NCBI GenBank assembly: GCA_002163085.1
Contig: MAAJ01000009.1
Coordinates: 1 to 64,000, forward strand
DNA: 64,000 nucleotides
Reading direction: 5' to 3'
From: Methylophaga sp. 42_25_T18
Lineage (GTDB): Bacteria; Pseudomonadota; Gammaproteobacteria; Nitrosococcales; Methylophagaceae
Made by a program: the position numbers and the translations under genes. Below the pieces are notes generated by a model, which was not told the origin of the DNA, did no database searches, and saw only the letters and a program-made list of their open reading frames with translations. Below, piece by piece: positions 63,157 to 64,000 of the stretch. Every line of letters begins with the position of its first letter. The first letter of the stretch is position 1.

Positions 63157-64000
63157 CGTATTTTGAGGCTCGCCAAACCAACTAATACCAAGAACACGGT
63201 AATGATCCAGAAACGAACAATAATTCGAGGTTCAGGCCAGCCCTTCAATTCATAATGATGATGAATAGGCGCCATCAAAAACACACGTTTGCCTCGTAGT
63301 TTGTATGACGCAACTTGTAATATGACCGATAAAGTTTCAATGACAAATACGCCACCCATTATCATTAATACCAGCTCTTGGCGGACTAATACTGCAACAG
63401 TACCTAAGGCGGCGCCTAATGCTAATGCACCGATATCTCCCATAAAGACTTGTGCCGGATAGGTGTTAAACCATAAGAAACCTAAACCAGCACCGACCAT
63501 AGCCGCACAAAATACGGTTAATTCACCTGCATCTGGTATATACGGAATTGCTAAGTAATTCGCAAATTCATAATGGCCCGTTACATAGCTAAATAAGCCT
63601 AAGGCTGACGCTACCATTACCGTCGGCATTACCGCTAAGCCATCTAAACCATCCGTTAAATTTACTGCATTACTACTGCCGACAATGACTAAATAGGTCA
63701 GCAACATATACCATCCACCCAATGGAACAATGACATCCTTAAAGAATGGAACTATCAACTGAGTTTCAGCAGGTATGACAGCAGTTTGATATAAAAATAC
63801 TGCGGCACCAGCACCCACCACCGATTGCCAAAAATATTTGTATCGACTTAGTAGTCCAGTTGGATCTTGGCGTACTAGTTTTATGTAATCATCGACAAAT
63901 CCAATCACACCAAATGCCATCGTAACTACCAATACCACCCATACATATCGATTTGATAAATCTGCCCACAGTAAGGTACTGACGGCAATGGCCACTAAAA
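63153..64000 (-). CDS. mraY: phospho-MurNAc-pentapeptide transferase (3' part)
   Basis: MraY moves phospho-MurNAc-pentapeptide to undecaprenyl phosphate to make lipid I. The visible 282 or so residues lack the first 80; the gene runs off the right edge. Motifs: [13 protein letters not shown] near the left of the visible part (the DDxxK aspartates), [47 protein letters not shown], and the [20 protein letters not shown] end with the histidine cluster. The apparent ATG at 63995 is internal, not the start. Confidence 0.97.
   Translation of the reverse strand, partial: LVAIAVSTLLWADLSNRYVWVVLVVTMAFGVIGFVDDYIKLVRQDPTGLLSRYKYFWQSVVGAGAAVFLYQTAVIPAETQLIVPFFKDVIVPLGGWYMLLTYLVIVGSSNAVNLTDGLDGLAVMPTVMVASALGLFSYVTGHYEFANYLAIPYIPDAGELTVFCAAMVGAGLGFLWFNTYPAQVFMGDIGALALGAALGTVAVLVRQELVLMIMGGVFVIETLSVILQVASYKLRGKRVFLMAPIHHHYELKGWPEPRIIVRFWIITVFLVLVGLASLKIR

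Noticed and set aside
1..64000. CRISPR arrays, tRNA or rRNA genes, prophage, transposases
   Set aside because: No regular spaced repeats, cloverleaf or rRNA-like segments, integrase or transposase motifs were seen on either strand.

Overview
The window is 64 kb of an AT-rich (about 40% GC by eye) bacterial chromosome. It carries a form I RuBisCO operon of the cbbL-cbbS-cbbQ-cbbO type with no carboxysome genes, an mraY-to-lpxC division and cell-wall cluster, secA, and inner/outer-membrane TonB machinery. Together these point to a chemolithoautotrophic gammaproteobacterium, broadly like the sulfur-oxidising Thiotrichales/Thiomicrospira group. Genus and species cannot be fixed from this sequence alone. 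No rRNA, tRNA, CRISPR array, phage or transposase gene was recognised.

Layout. 1-5016: RuBisCO large subunit (3' end only), small subunit, an unknown 103-aa protein, the CbbQ/CbbO activase and an unknown 119-aa protein. 5171-6760: a DUF4197 gene broken by one in-frame stop, then a membrane protein with one CXXCH haem-binding motif. 6839-8197: a sodium:alanine-type symporter. 8495-22059: a Ca-binding-repeat protein, three diguanylate cyclases with different sensors and one HD-GYP phosphodiesterase, mixed with a spermidine-synthase-like gene, uup and yheS (ABC-F), ung and a MATE transporter. 22193-24478: 5-oxoprolinase pxpABC. 24607-26699: a small DUF5062-like gene, a dispersed repeat, an unannotated 50-aa membrane peptide and glutamate dehydrogenase.

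26993-36439 is the most interesting part: a haem-type TonB receptor diverges from tonB-exbB-exbD, a second ExbB-like gene, a DUF2149 gene with an ExbD-like membrane segment, and a 1335-aa CobN-family protein with a signal peptide and a C-terminal membrane anchor. This resembles the HmuS (CobN-like) haem-iron loci of Bacteroidota. My reading is haem uptake followed by periplasmic iron removal driven by a dedicated proton channel instead of the AAA+ ATPases that normally serve CobN. Two Fur-box-like sites sit in the divergent promoter region. tonB carries an apparent 1-base deletion near its 3' end.

36480-45479: a second copy of the 201-bp repeat, an orphan membrane protein, msrB, a GIY-YIG protein, ybiT, a SYLF lipoprotein-like gene, an ASCH-domain gene, a CheY-like regulator, dodecin, a DEAD-box helicase, an SpmA/SpmB fusion and a peptide deformylase. 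45490-64000, nearly all on the minus strand: DUF3549, argJ, secA, an M23 peptidase, a DciA-like gene (plus strand), lpxC, ftsZ, ftsA, ftsQ, ddlB, murB, murC, murG, ftsW, murD and the 3' part of mraY. The mur/fts genes overlap by a few bases and look translationally coupled.
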